From Eulemur rufifrons (Eukaryota; Chordata; Mammalia; Primates; Lemuridae): a stretch of DNA of 64,000 bases. Each line of letters starts with the position of its first letter. Positions within the stretch are counted from its first letter, which is position 1. The stretch spans positions 286,675,343-286,739,342 of the forward strand of contig NC_090989.1 in the NCBI RefSeq assembly GCF_041146395.1. Reading direction: 5' to 3'. Both the position numbers and the translations under genes were made by a program. Shown piece after piece: positions 38,600-50,239 of this stretch. A model generated the notes under the pieces. It had not been told where the DNA came from and made no database searches. It saw nothing but the letters and a program-made list of their open reading frames with translations.

Positions 38600-39250
38600 A
38601 GAGTTGGGATTGGGTCCTGTTAATAATTTAGTATATTATGGTCACAAGGATTCTGTTTTTTTAGTCTTATGATCTCTGTTTTTTTTGTTTTTTGTTTTTT
38701 GTTTTTTAACATAGGTACTTGTCAATTGTATCTAAACTCCTGGAACTCAGTTGTAAGGTTTCTCTGAGGTTTGCTTGGCTAAGAGGGGTCCATTCAGTTG
38801 GCATGGGGCTTAGGGTTTTATTTGAATTTACATTACCATGCTTTCACTAGTATAATTTAGTAATGCTTTCTTTATGTATGCATGGGAGGAAACAGCCAGG
38901 AAAAATGAGTAAATCTCCAAGAGGTGGCTCTGAGTTCAGGCTTACACACTACCTTCAAGTGAAACAAAGAAAGAATGGGTGTGGTTGGGGTCAGTAGTGG
39001 GGAGCTAACCAGGAAAAGCAAGGTAAGCAAGAGCAAGCATTGTTGTTCAGACTTAAGTGGTGCCTTCCGCATTGCTAAGAATCCCTCATGATTTACTCAT
39101 CCTTCTCTTGTTGCTATGAGAGGGAGACACCTTTACAAATGGAAATAGGTCTCCTTCACAGACGTAAATTTCCCTGACAAAAAGATAACTTCTGACCTGT
39201 TTTCAGAGCTTCTCCTGTGTCTGCAGTGTCTCAAAATAATCAGCTCAAAA
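38600..39250. other. unassigned end of segment B
   Basis: AT-rich sequence with (T)n runs at 38660-38705; most of it (to 39203) is repeated in C up to the window end. No gene is recognised. Confidence 0.5.
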
Positions 39251-39254
39251 TAAT

Positions 39255-39511
39255 TCTTATGCTGGGCTGGGCATGTTGGCTCATGCCTATGATCCCAACA
39301 CTTTGGGAGGCCAAGGCAGGAGGCTCCCTGGAGCCCAGGAGTTTCAAGGCTAGCCGGGGTAATATAGCGAGGACCCATCTGTACACACACACAAAAAATT
39401 ATTTGGCAGTGGTGGCTCATGCCTGTAGTCCCAGCTACTTGGGAGGCTGAGGATTGCTTCAGCCTGGAAGTTCAAGGTGGCAGTGATCTGTGTTCGTGCC
39501 ACTGCACTCCC
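39255..39511 (+). mobile_element. Alu truncated at its junction with a TPPP exon
   Basis: It begins 'ctgggctgggcatgttggc' and carries both arms but stops at 'ccactgcactcc', where the 3' part is replaced by a TPPP exon. It shares unusual variants with the partial Alu at 24845-25052. The break is inside the Alu, so it arose by recombination, not by insertion. Confidence 0.88.
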
Positions 39512-39513
39512 GC

Positions 39514-39658
39514 CTGCGATGACCAGCGCCTTGCCCTCAACCAGCCAGTGCACCTCGCGGACCGCCTCCCAGGCGCTCCTCTCTTTGAACTGCTTCTTTC
39601 CGAGCTCCTCCAGCGCCTCCTGGAACTGCTGGAAGGTGATGGTCTGGCAGGACTTACC
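39514..39658 (-). pseudogene. TPPP (p25-alpha) single-exon fragment
   Basis: On the minus strand a splice acceptor ('accaccccgcag') leads into an exon encoding [24 protein letters not shown] and [14 protein letters not shown], clearly the middle of the p25-alpha domain of TPPP, the tubulin polymerisation-promoting protein; it fits TPPP better than TPPP3. The frame is intact across 144 bp. The downstream donor and following exon are gone, because the exon runs directly into an Alu. Several changes from the human TPPP residues are arginine to glutamine or tryptophan, the signature of CpG decay. The first coding exon is not found upstream. The 317-codon open frame containing it continues into intron and is not a real protein. 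Confidence 0.88.
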
Positions 39659-42411
39659 CTGCGGGGTGGTGGCGGCTTAAGGCGGGGCCTGGAAGCTGAC
39701 AGGGGGCGGGGGAGAGGACAAGGGGGCAGGAGGGGAACAGCCCCCCCGCTATGTCCAAAGCCAGCTGCAGCGCCCGAGAGGGAGGCCAGGCCCTGGGGCA
39801 AGGGGAGGGCCTTCTGCTCACTGAGGCACCTGCCAGCCGCGCTTGGGCCCAGGCTGCTGGGGCTCTCGAGACCCCTGGTGGTCACAGTGAGGGCTGGGGA
39901 CAGTGAAATGGAAAGACCACAGCAGTCTGGAGTTGGGGAAGGGAGGCTCCCTACTGCCCTTGGTGGGAGGAAGTGGCCGGCATCCCTGAAGAGCTCGCCT
40001 CCCCTTGCTGCGTCCCGGAGCCCAGAGCTTCCCGGGTCCCCAGGGCCCAAGTGAACAGGCCCAGGGGAACAAAGGCTGTTCAGAGGCTGTGGGCGCCCCG
40101 GGCGGCACCAAGCTCCCCACACCGGCGTTCTCAGCTCTTCTGTCCGAGCCCAGCTGAGCGCAGTGGCCCTGGAGCCATTGTTCATGTTTCCAGTCACAGC
40201 AGGGCACTCCTCCGCCTCTCCTCGGGACACTACATGTGAGTGGCCACTTGTCATGGCTACGGCCACTGCCCCAGACAGGGAGAGCTTCCCAGGGCGGCAC
40301 CAAGTGGCACTGGCTGTTGGTGCCTCCTGGGCACACCCAGCGGGAGCCACAGAAGCTCGAGCCACTGTGAGCCACAGCGCTGTCCCCGCACACTGCGGGC
40401 ACAGGCTACTCAGGCGGCCAGGCACAGCCAGGCTGCTGAGCTCTAGACCAGCCCAGGGGCCCAGCCTCAGGCTGCTCGCTGGCCCAGAAGGTCGCTGGGA
40501 CGGGGTCTCTGACCCCAGTGAGGCCCCAGCTCCGTGAGGGTGCCGGGTGTGCCTGCCCTTCGTTGGGCAACCTGGAGGCTGAAGCCCCCCAGGTCTCCTT
40601 CACCTTTCCCGAGGAAGTGAGAGGAAAAGGGCGGAGCTGGTGTCCTGAGCAGGTGTCCCCAGGACATCTACACACTCCCAACGACAGCCCTCACCAGGGA
40701 GCACACCCCGGGACCCCACTGCTCGCCAGAACCAGGTGTGGCCTCGGACCCGCTTGGAGACCAGGGGTGGACAGTGGACGGGACAGGACAGGCGGGAGAG
40801 AGGAGTCCGGGCAAGGAGCCTTCCAGGAAGAGAAACTGAGGAAGGCAGGAAGGCAGGGCCTGCGGCAGGGGCGGCTGGTGGGCATCTTCCATCCCCAGCC
40901 CCTCGGAAGGAGATATGGATGCACAGGGCTTCTCTGGCCCACAGAGGCCTCCTGGCACCCAGCCGCCTGGCGCCCTCAGTCTCCAGGAACCGCACTTGGG
41001 GCTGAGAACAGGCTCACGGCAGGGGTGACCGCTGGAGCCACCTGCACCCAGACCTAAGGTGAGAAAGTGAGGACAGCCGCTCCTTCTCAGGTTGTGGGGA
41101 CCGAGAGGAGACCCTGCCAGGTCACATGGCAGTGCCCTGTCCCTGCGAGGGAGCATCAGGATGGGAAGGTGGAATGTTCCAGCACTCGAGTTGCCCACCA
41201 AGGATGTCCTCACTGGCCTGTTATCCAGCCCACAGATGCCCGGGCACCCGGGACGCCCAGGAGTACCAGTTAACATCACTAGGCAGCCACACAGATGGGA
41301 CGGAGCAGGGAGAGAGCGCAAAGACCTGTCTGCAGATGGCACCATGGCCTCAGGCCCCGCGCTCGAAACCCACAAAGGCAGCAGAGGACATCGGATGCTG
41401 AACCAGAGAAGGGGTGAGGGGTGCTGGCGTCCAACAGGCCGTGCCACCTGCGAGGACCAGCACTGACACCTCAGGAACCTGGGGGCAGCGTGGCCCCCAC
41501 AGCGGCTGGGCCTCAGCTTCCTCTCAGCCCCTCTGGGGTCTGCTTCTGCAGCCGCTGCCCAGACTGACCCTAACTCTTGCTGCTCTGAGAAGTCCCCTCC
41601 AGAGCACAGGTAAGGCACAGAGCAGGAGAGCGTGCGGGTGGGGTCACACCGGACCAGTCCTGTGACTCAGTTTCTTTTTATGTCTGTTGTGGCTGGCTGT
41701 GCTTTCTTTATGGCCCACGGAACACTGGGCAGTTGCCTTCTGGAAGTTAGTACTGACGATATAAACCAGGTAGTGAAAAGATCACCCTGGTTGTGTTCCT
41801 TTTACCATTTTAGTCAAAAGGTGGCTCACTGGTCCATTTTTCAAAATGAGTACAAATGCTCTTGACATAAATTCAGTGATTTTTATCAATAGAATCACAG
41901 CTAGAGGTGGCCTCGGCTGCTGGAGCAGAATTATTCCAGGGCAGGCAGGCAGGCAGGCAGGCAGTTGCCATCCAGGGAACTAAGTGAGTCCCCTGCCCAG
42001 AGGAGAACCAGGCCAGCTGTGCAGCACCACCGGAAAGCCCGGCCGCGCTCCCGGACGGCCTCGGTGCCACGCCAGGATCAGCCAGCTCATAAAGACCAGT
42101 CCTGACTGGGAACAGAATTGATTTTAGATGGCAGGTGTGTCATTTCCTAGCAGGCAGTCAGCTCAGTCTGCACTTAGAAAACCAACTAAAATAGTGGCAT
42201 AGGGCCTTGCTCAGCTAGGAAAATTAGATCCTGGTTTGGGAATTAGTGGCCCTTCACCAGCCATGGCCACCTGACCAGTGTGCCCTTTGACCCTGCTCTG
42301 GGCTCTTGGTCCATTGACAAGACCTGGACAACGTCCACGCATTTACCTTCCAATTTTTAAGGACCAATTCGCCATCAGTGAACGAACTTCTTCACAGAAG
42401 TTGTGTTTGGA
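39659..42411. other. GC-rich unique DNA, possible TPPP intron, no exon recognised
   Basis: By position the part next to the exon may be TPPP intron. Large overlapping frames on both strands (up to 316 codons) have no known motif. A (GGCA)n run lies at 41939-41964. From 41660 to 42370 the sequence is less GC-rich and shows nothing I can name. Confidence 0.4.
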
Positions 42412-42755
42412 AAACCGGGTGGCTTAAACAACAGGAGCTTCCTGTCTTCCGGCCAGCAGGCCAGACGTCCAGGGCCATGTGCCCCCTGGAGGCTCCAGGG
42501 AAGGATCCTTCCTTGTCTCCAGCGTCTGGTGGCTCCCTGCATCCTGGGCTTGTGGCCGCCAGCTCTTCCTCTGCTCTGTCCTTATGGGGCCTCCTCCTGG
42601 GGTGTCTGTTATAAGGACACTTGTCACTGGATTTAGGGGTCCCCATCTCAAGATGCTTAACTTAATTACTTCTACAAAGACCCTATTTTAAAATGAGTTC
42701 CTATTCTGTGGTTCCTGGTGGACGCGAATTTGGGGGGCGCTATCACACCAGCTCT
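42412..42755 (+). mobile_element. ancient interspersed repeat, class uncertain
   Basis: The phrases 'gggtggcttaaacaacag', 'gttataaggacacttgtcac', 'cttaacttaattacttct', 'acaaagaccctatttt' and 'gaatttggggggcgc' match a widespread mammalian repeat 3' end (LTR- or L1M-type). I recognise the pattern but am not sure of the family. Confidence 0.55.
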
Positions 42756-44340
42756 ACCAGTGGCACGAGCATTTGCTAGGGGTGTTCACCGGAGGGCCAG
42801 GTCCCCAATTGCCCTGCTCAGCTCCCTGCCCAGGGTCCCTGTGCACAGCTGGGAGCTCAGAGGTCCCCGCAGGAGGCCGGCTCTCAAGCGTGCCCATTCC
42901 CCTGCCCTCTGCTCACACCTGAGCTGGCTGGGCCAGGCCCACTCCCTGCCCGTCAGTTTCTGGACTCTGTGGCTGCCTTGCTCCTCCTGAGACAGAGACA
43001 AGAGAGTGAGGGAGACAGAGACAGGGAGAGACAGAGAGCAGGGGAGACAAAGCGGCGGAGATGGACACACACGCAGAGAAGGGAGGGGGCAAGTAGGAGG
43101 TGTGGCCACCTGGGTGGCACAGCGACACCACATAACATCTTGGGAGTGCCACCTGCCCTGGAGCTCCGTGGATGGAACTGACTCAGTTTGACCAAAGGAT
43201 GGTCACGGAGCCCCACTGTCCTCCCCAACCATGTGAACCTGGTAGAAAGTCCCAGGGCCTTCCTGAACCAGCGGGATCTACACAGCCAGGTGTGGGGCAG
43301 GCCCTGGTGGGACCAAGCCTCAAAGGGAAGCCCAGAGACGGGAGCTGGGGGACCTGTGTCCACACCTGTCCTACCCCTCCGCCCTCTGCAGCAGTGGGGT
43401 GGGGAGGGGGCAGCTCTCCCTCCTGGAAGCCTCTCTGGCTGACCAGGCCCTGGGCTACTGCTTTGGGCCACGAGGGTGTCAGGACGCTGACTTGGCAGCG
43501 GGGTGGGGTGTGGCTGTGGGGTGCAGGAGTCTTGGGGACACAGGGCTCCTGGGCAGCTCCCTGTGCCCAATCCACAGGTATGGGACTGTGCAGGGGCTAA
43601 GGGGCTTCTGCCTGGCCCCCAGGCCCTGCAGGCCCCTCTCTGTCCCTCCTGCATGGTCCGACTCCTCCCTCAGCGTTCACCCCTCTCCCCCACCAGGGGG
43701 CTCTGGGGTTTGGAGTTTCATTCCAGGTGGCCTGGGGCTGCTGGCAGTGGGCAGTCGGTCATGCTCGGCCTCAGCAACGCCTGGACGTCTGTTCAGCCTC
43801 TCCCTCGAGAGGCAGCACCATTCACACCCTTCCCCTCCGCAGAGCCAAGGCAGGACCAGCCCCGTCGGACAACACCCAGCCCACAGCACACCTGGCCCCT
43901 GGCCCTGGTGTTTGGCTGCCTGCAGCCTCGGGCCTGCTGAGCCCCTCCCAGGGTCCTGGCCCAGGGCAGGCTCCGTCCTCAAGCGGCAGTGCCAGGGCCC
44001 TCTCACTGGAGCCATGTGGGGATCGAGCAGCCGGATGCCAGAACAGGGGCCTCTTGACCTGGTTCCTGTTTTGGGCACACAACCACGCAGCTCAGCGCCT
44101 CGCCTGCCTGGTCCCAGCCCTGCCTGTGTTCCTGGGCCTCCCCCACATGCCCTATCATTTTGTTTGGAGTGGGCAGCTGCTGGGGGTCGGGGGGCTGAGG
44201 CAATATGGCAGCGATCAACAGCTCCTGCTTGTGAGCACTTGTGAGCACCTTGCGAAGCACCTCAAAATCCACCAGGGACACGAAAGCCAAACTCAGGAGA
44301 CGCTCGAGACACACGTGGGGGCCTCTGACCCTGGCAGGCG
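42756..44340. other. GC-rich unique DNA with a GA-rich microsatellite
   Basis: A 'gagacagagacaagagag' type purine tract spans about 42990-43060. The rest is GC-rich with overlapping open frames on both strands and no recognisable exon. A near-CTCF motif lies at about 43689 with one mismatch. Confidence 0.4.
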
Positions 44341-45243
44341 GGGACTTAGTGGGAATTGGCTGGCCGCAGGGCAGACAGCTGACCCTTGACATCGGAAGGC
44401 GCTGAGTACATGCAGTAGGCTTACAGCAGGCCAACAGCCCCCCATGTGCCCGGGGCTGCAAGCTGGCCCGACGCCTGCCAGCCTCAAGATGCCCAGGCCC
44501 CTGGAGAGGAAGCTACCTATGCTAGAGCACCGGCCTGGCCAAGCAGGGTCCTGGCGGGAAGCAGCAGAGGTGCTGGGGAACAAGGGGAAGTGGCCACTGT
44601 CAAGTTACGATCCAAAGTCCAGCCAATGACACTGGCAGGAGGCAGTGGGGAGCTGTGCGGGTTGCAGGCAGGGGAGCCACGTGGCAGAGGAAGCTGGCAC
44701 AGCTGGCAGCTTTCAAGCGGAATCGCAAAAAGCCACCAGCAGCTGTCCCAGTGGGGACTCAGGGTCCCTAGCCTTGAGCAAGGATTCTCAGCGGTGACTC
44801 CCCAGTGTCCCAGGAGGCTGTAGGAGGGGACCTTTGATGCGCGGGAGCTGGACAGCCTCTGCTGGGCACCGCGACCATGCAGCCCACTGCCCAGAGAGCG
44901 AGGTCCGTGCCCTCGGGGCTCCAGTATCTCCCGTTCGGCCTGGGCAAGGATGAGCTGCAGCCTGAGCGGGAGGGCTGGAGAGGGTGCAGGGCGGGGCTGG
45001 GAGGGGCGGGCAGGCCCGCGAAGATGGACAGCTGGGGGGAAGGTCTGCGAGACACGCGTGGAGGAAACAGAAGTTCTCTAAAAAGGAGTCTGGAGGAAAG
45101 AGACTCATTCCAGAGACCCCGCCTTCCATGTGATAGGGTGGCCATTCCAGAGAGCACAGGGAAGAGCTCAGGTCACACAGCGGAGGTTCCCGCCCAGGGT
45201 CCAGATAGGTTCATTATACAAATGAGGGATTCACTGGCTTGGT
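44341..45243 (+). repeat. duplicated block D1
   Basis: From 'gacttagtgggaattggctg' onward this matches 49377-50239 (D2) in the same orientation. Both copies run straight into a CCAAT-unit array. Open frames differ between copies because of indels, so no gene is called. Confidence 0.93.
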
Positions 45244-46077
45244 TTGATTGGTCAGTGCGGCTGAGTTTGATTGGTCAGTAGGCTACATCCTGACTGGTCA
45301 GTGTAGCTGAGTCCTGATTGGTCAGTGAGGCTGAGTCTGATTAGTCAGTGTGGCTGAGTCCTGATTGGTCAGGGAGGTAGAGTCTGATTGGTCAGTGAGG
45401 CTGAGTCCTGATTGGCCAGTGAGGCTGTCTGATTGGTCAGTTAGGCTCAGTCCTGATTGGACAGTGTGGCTGAATCCGGATTGGTCAATGCCGCTGAGTC
45501 TGATTGGTCAGTGAGGCTGAGTCCTGATTGGTCAATGCAGTTGAGTCTGATTGGTCACTGAGGCTAAATCATGGTTGGTCAGCGCGGCTGAGTCCTGATT
45601 GGTCAATGCGTCTGAGTCTGATTGGTCAGTGCATCTGAGTCCTGATTGGTCAGTGAGGATGAGTCTTGATTGGTCAGTGTGGCTGGGTCTGATTGGTCAA
45701 TTCAGCTGAGTCTGATTGGAGTGTGGCTGAGTCCTGATTGGTCAGTGCGGCTGAGTCTTGATTGGTCAATGTGGCTGAAGCTGATTGGTCAGTGCGGCTG
45801 AGTTTTATTGGTATGGCGGAGTCCTGTTTTGTCAGTGCAGCTGAGTCCTGATTGGTCAATGCGGCTGAGTTTGAATGGTCAATGCAGCTGAGTCCTGATT
45901 TGTCCATGCAGCTGAGTGCTGATTGGTCAGTGTGGCTTACTTCTAATTGCTCTATGCAGCTGAGTCTGATTGATCAGTGTGGCTGTGTCCTGGTTGATCA
46001 ATGCAGCTGAGTCCGATTGGTTAATGCAGTGGAGTGTGATTGGTCAGTGTGGCTTAGTCTGATTGGTCAGTGCAGCT
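45244..46077 (+). repeat. CCAAT-box minisatellite array 1, 23-24-bp unit, roughly 35 copies
   Basis: The unit is 'gctgagtcctgattggtcagtgcg' (24 bp), or 23 bp where one C of 'tcc' is missing. Nearly every unit holds TGATTGGTCA, whose reverse TGACCAATCA is a near-ideal NF-Y (CCAAT-box) site. It follows block D1 and is followed on the right by CpG-rich DNA. Frames such as 45674-45907 translate to a repeated TNQDSAAL peptide on the minus strand; I treat this as an artefact. Confidence 0.95.
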
Positions 46078-46900
46078 GAGCTCCAGACGTGCTAAACCTG
46101 ATCCGCGGCTCAGGTTTCTGGGGAACTTCGGGTGTGGTGCTGTGGTGAGGGTGCGGCCTCCAGTCAGCAAATGGCCTCGGGGCTCCATGTTAAATTCAGA
46201 CCCAGCGGCTGCTCAGGATGGGCTTTCAGGTACACATTTGTCCGCATTCTGCCTCTGGGCCGGACCCGTCCGGGGCAGCAGCTGCAGCCGGCCTGGTTCC
46301 CCTAGTCCACGCGGGACCCCAGCGGCAGCGCAGGGGCCTGGCAGCGCCATGAGCCGTGTGCCTGGGAAGGCGCCTAAGCGCCTGTGAAATACAGATCGGT
46401 TCGGGTGGCGTGGGCTGCGGGTCCGGCTGCGAAGAGTCAGCCGGGCGGTCTGGGGCCTCCCGCAGGCGCCTGTGAGAACAGCTGAGGCAGGGTGGGGAGG
46501 ACGCGGAGCCCAGCCCGGATGAGAGGAGGCTCATTAGGGCCTGAGAGGTGGGGCGCGGATGGGACCTGGAAACAGCTGAGAGCGGGAAATTGAGTCCAGG
46601 CCGGGAGGCTTTCTGAAGACGCGTCTGTCAGAGCGTGGCCGCTGCAAGATCTTAGGTTTCTCAGGTGACCCAGGTGCCGCGGGAGTGTGGGCAGTGGCAG
46701 CGACGCCACCTGCGCAGCGGGGCTGGTCTAAGGCACACAGCGGCTGGGCTGCGACGACCGGGGAGGGCGTCTGGGGACCGCCGCTGTGCCCTGGTGGCTT
46801 CGGCAGCTCTGTTCACGACATGGGAAAGGTTTCTGACCACACGGTCATCCCAAGCAGAACCTCGTCCAACGCAGGACCACAGAAACCTTCCCCATCTCGC
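46078..46900. promoter_or_regulatory. CpG-rich region next to CCAAT array 1
   Basis: CpG density is high from 'gatccgcggctc' (about 46100) to about 46790, then declines. It is placed immediately to the right of ~35 CCAAT boxes, a promoter-like arrangement. An ATG at about 46350 opens only 12 codons. No gene is recognised. Confidence 0.45.
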
Positions 46901-49376
46901 TCCTTCACTGGGGTCGACTCCTGGGGTGAATCGCGTCCTCCGGAGTGTACACAACTGTCGTCTTCACAACCTGAGGGTTTTCCTCGGTGTTGGATTGTGC
47001 CCAGACTCCCACATAGCTCTTATGGAGCAGGGTGGGTAGTGTTGGCGAGGCTAACTGAATGGATGGGAATTTGGGTAAAAGCCGTTGTGTGGCAAAGTCT
47101 CCTAGTGAAAATAACTCAAGCGTTATTTCCCCTAGTTGGGAGAAGGACGTATGGGCCTGGTAGGTTTTTAAGAAGTCCCTGTCCGGGAGATGTATGAGGG
47201 CTGACGGGACAAGCAAAAGGCCACGGCTGTCAGGAGGGGTCCTAGTTGGAGGATAGGTAGAGATTTAGGAACTGTCATAGATTCGTTGGCCACTCCAACC
47301 ATCTAGATGAATTCAGAACCCTAGGGAGGGCACAGAGACAGTGTGCCGGGGCTAAGGATAGACAGCGTAGCCCCAGTGTCACCCACACCTCCAATCTTCA
47401 TATCTAACTCCTCTCCAATCTTAATATTTAATTCTCTTAGTTGGTTAATCTGGATAGGGGTCGTGTTCCATGAATGGCCCTGGAGTATCCCTGCTTTGCT
47501 GGTGGGAGAGGTCCCAGGGACTTTAGCAGGATTTAGTTGTAGTCAAATATTGCAGGAAATCAGGGGATTTAGGATCCATTCCAGGCTACAGGTAGATAAC
47601 AAGGACTCGAACATAGTGCACAGGGCTTCAATCTACTAGCAGTTGTGCTTTAGTTTTCCTTAGAAGCATGATTTTCTCTGTCCACGTTGATCATATAGGA
47701 ATCTCAGATTTTAGAACTTCCTGAGGGGAGGAAGCCAAACCAAGGCAGGCTTTAGGTTTTACTTATAGTCTTAAAGGTTCTCGGACCTGCCAGGAAGTGA
47801 CAATTTTTACTCATTCACTGTAAGGCTGGGAACACTGGCATTTTATGCATAGTCTTAAATACGACACTTAAGTCAAATCCTTGGCAATATGGCCAGCGTT
47901 TCCAGTTGTATCCTGCTTGTGAAGAGACAGCACATTTTTATTGAACTTATATAAATAAAGATAACGATGTTCACAAATTGTTCCGGAATTTTGAACGAAT
48001 CGAGTAGGGAGAAAAAGCAAATGCTTTCATCTTTGTTCACAAAAGGATACTTTATGAAATTGTTGCAAACTCTACAGAGCTTATGAAAGAAAATTTCCTT
48101 GACTCTGGAAAACATTTAGGTAAAGAACCAACATTTTAAAAGAAGGCATTAAAACAGTATTCTTATCAATTACTTAGTTTCATGTAATCAAGATTGTTTT
48201 TCTCAATCTTGATTAACAATTTTGGACTATAGCTGATTGAAAATGCTTCCATCGAAGAATTTAAAATAATAACTGTGGAAGCCCAGAACAGCCATGGTCA
48301 AAAGTCTGATGAGAGTTTACAATTGGCAAGAAAATATAGGTATTTCTGTGGCATATAACAGTTTAACATAGTAATCATAATATGACTGATAGCACATAAC
48401 ACATCACATTAGGATTTTCAGAATCGCATATTTTTGGAATACATTTTAATAAAACATTTACACAAATATGACTAAATTAAATATCATTTCTTATTTGGCA
48501 ATGCTTCCTATACGATTTACCAAATTAGCCTAATGATTTAATATCTCCACAAGAAGAGCTATACATGCTTTGATGCTCTCCTGGGGTCTAACTGGAAAAT
48601 CCCAAACTTAATATTAGGTCAAAAAGATTTAATTTAGGATTTTGATCCCAGGAAAACCTGCCAAAGATGTTAAAAGGTTTGAAGTACTTCACTAAACAGA
48701 GTCATAGGTCACTAACAGACTCAGATAACTTTTGTTTCTTTGAAATAAGAAGTCAAAAGTATACGAGTCTAAACTCTTATTGAATTAATGTTCAATTACT
48801 GTTTTAGAATTATCTTATTTGGATAATATCTATATATTCAATGAATATTCATCATTTAACTTCACTTAGTAAAACTCTAAGGGTATATTTACTGAAAATA
48901 TTTGAGAAACCTCCCCAAGTAAACATATTATAAAATATAACCGTTATCAAAAATTTATTTACAAACTTTTTCCCTAGCCACATCTACCCAATTTATTCAT
49001 TCTTAACAATTATGCCTGGAAAATTTCATGAGACCTCAGACAAATATAGCCATCATCCCAGGCCAAATTTTCATGCCAAGAAACCATCACAAAAGTAAGA
49101 ACCTTAAAGTTAAATATATGCATATTTAGCTGAAGACCTAGCCATTCCCATCAAACCAATATTAGACCAGTCTCATCTGCCAAAAGATTACTAAGTCCTG
49201 TGCATTTGAAAAGCATCTGGGCTTATTTGCATAATTTACAAATACTCATTTATTTATAAGCCGATTTGGTACTATAGACGATATACAAACAGACCTTTGT
49301 ACACAGTCCCGTGTGTCGAAGCTGTCATTATCTTGATATCCTTGTTTAAAATTGACCATAAGTGAAAGGTTTAAGT
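46901..49376. other. spacer between D1 and D2, nothing recognised
   Basis: Moderate GC to 47.6 kb, then AT-rich. I see no exon or named repeat; some of 47.1-47.7 kb has a retroviral-like look that I cannot support. Open frames are short (the 98-codon frame at 47343-47639 has no known motif). Confidence 0.4.
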
Positions 49377-50239
49377 CTGGACTTAGTGGGAATTGGCTGG
49401 CCGCAGGGCAGACAGTTCACCCTTGACATCGGAAGGCGCGGAGTACAAGCACTAGGCTCACAGCAGGCCAACAGCCCACCCCACTCCCCGAGCCCGGGGC
49501 TGCGAGCTGGCCCAATGCCTGCCAGCCTCAAGATGCCCAGGCCCCTGGAGAGGAAGCTACCTATGCTAGAGCGCCGGCCTGGCCAAGCAGGGTCCTGGCG
49601 GGCTGCAGCAGAGGTGTTGCGGAGCAAGGAAAAGTGGCCCCTGGGACATTCCAAAGTCCAGCCAAGGACACCAGCAAGAGGCAGTGGGGAGCTGTGTGGG
49701 TTGCAGGCAGGGGCGACACGTGGCAGAGGAAGGTGGCACAGCTGGCAGCTTTCTAGCTGTATCGCAAAAGGCCACCAGCTGCGGTCCCAGTGGGGACTCA
49801 GGGTCCCTGGCCTTGAGCAAGTATTCTCAGCTGGGGGGCGGTGGCTCCCCAGTGTCCCAAGCGGCTGGAGGATGGGCCCTTTGATGCGCGGGAGCTGGGC
49901 AGCCTCTGCCGGGCAGGGCGACCATGCAGCCCAGTAACTCCCATGCGGTCTGGGCAAGGATGAGCTACAGCCTGAGAGGGAGGTCTGGGGAGGGTGCAGG
50001 GCAGGGCTGGGAGGGCCTGCGGGTATGGACAGCTGGGGGAAAGTCTGCGGGTCCCACGTGCCTGGAACAGAAGTTCTCTAAAAAGGAGTCTGGAGGAAAG
50101 AGACTCATTCCAGAGACCCCGCCTTCCGTGTGATAAGGTGGCCATTTCAGAAAGCCCAGGGAAGGCTTAGGTCACACAGCGTAAGTTTCCGCCCAGGCTC
50201 CAGTCAGGTTCATTATACAAATGAGGGATTCACTGTCTT
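49377..50239 (+). repeat. duplicated block D2
   Basis: This is the second copy of block D1, about 5.03 kb downstream, similar by eye at about 88-90%. A 191-codon plus-strand frame and a 203-codon minus-strand frame overlap here, and both are broken in D1, so neither is supported as a gene. Confidence 0.93.

Larger units (their letters stand above)
32765..39203 (+). repeat. low-copy repeat segment B
   Basis: Its left part (32765-35563) is the inverted copy of segment A. From about 32990 to at least 39203 it is colinear with segment C (56705-64000). It lost about 0.55 kb at 33306 relative to A and C. It holds the same Alu as A and lacks the two Alus that are unique to C. Confidence 0.93.

Noticed and set aside
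39472..40425. 317-codon minus-strand frame as a real TPPP-like protein
   Set aside because: Only the last ~48 codons are TPPP exon; the rest lies upstream of a clear splice acceptor and has no homology.
43687..43700. CTCF-type motif CCACCAGGGGGCTC
   Set aside because: One core mismatch and no duplicated counterpart; kept out of the feature list.
49346..49957. 191- and 203-codon frames in block D2
   Set aside because: They overlap on opposite strands in GC-rich DNA and are broken by indels in sister block D1.
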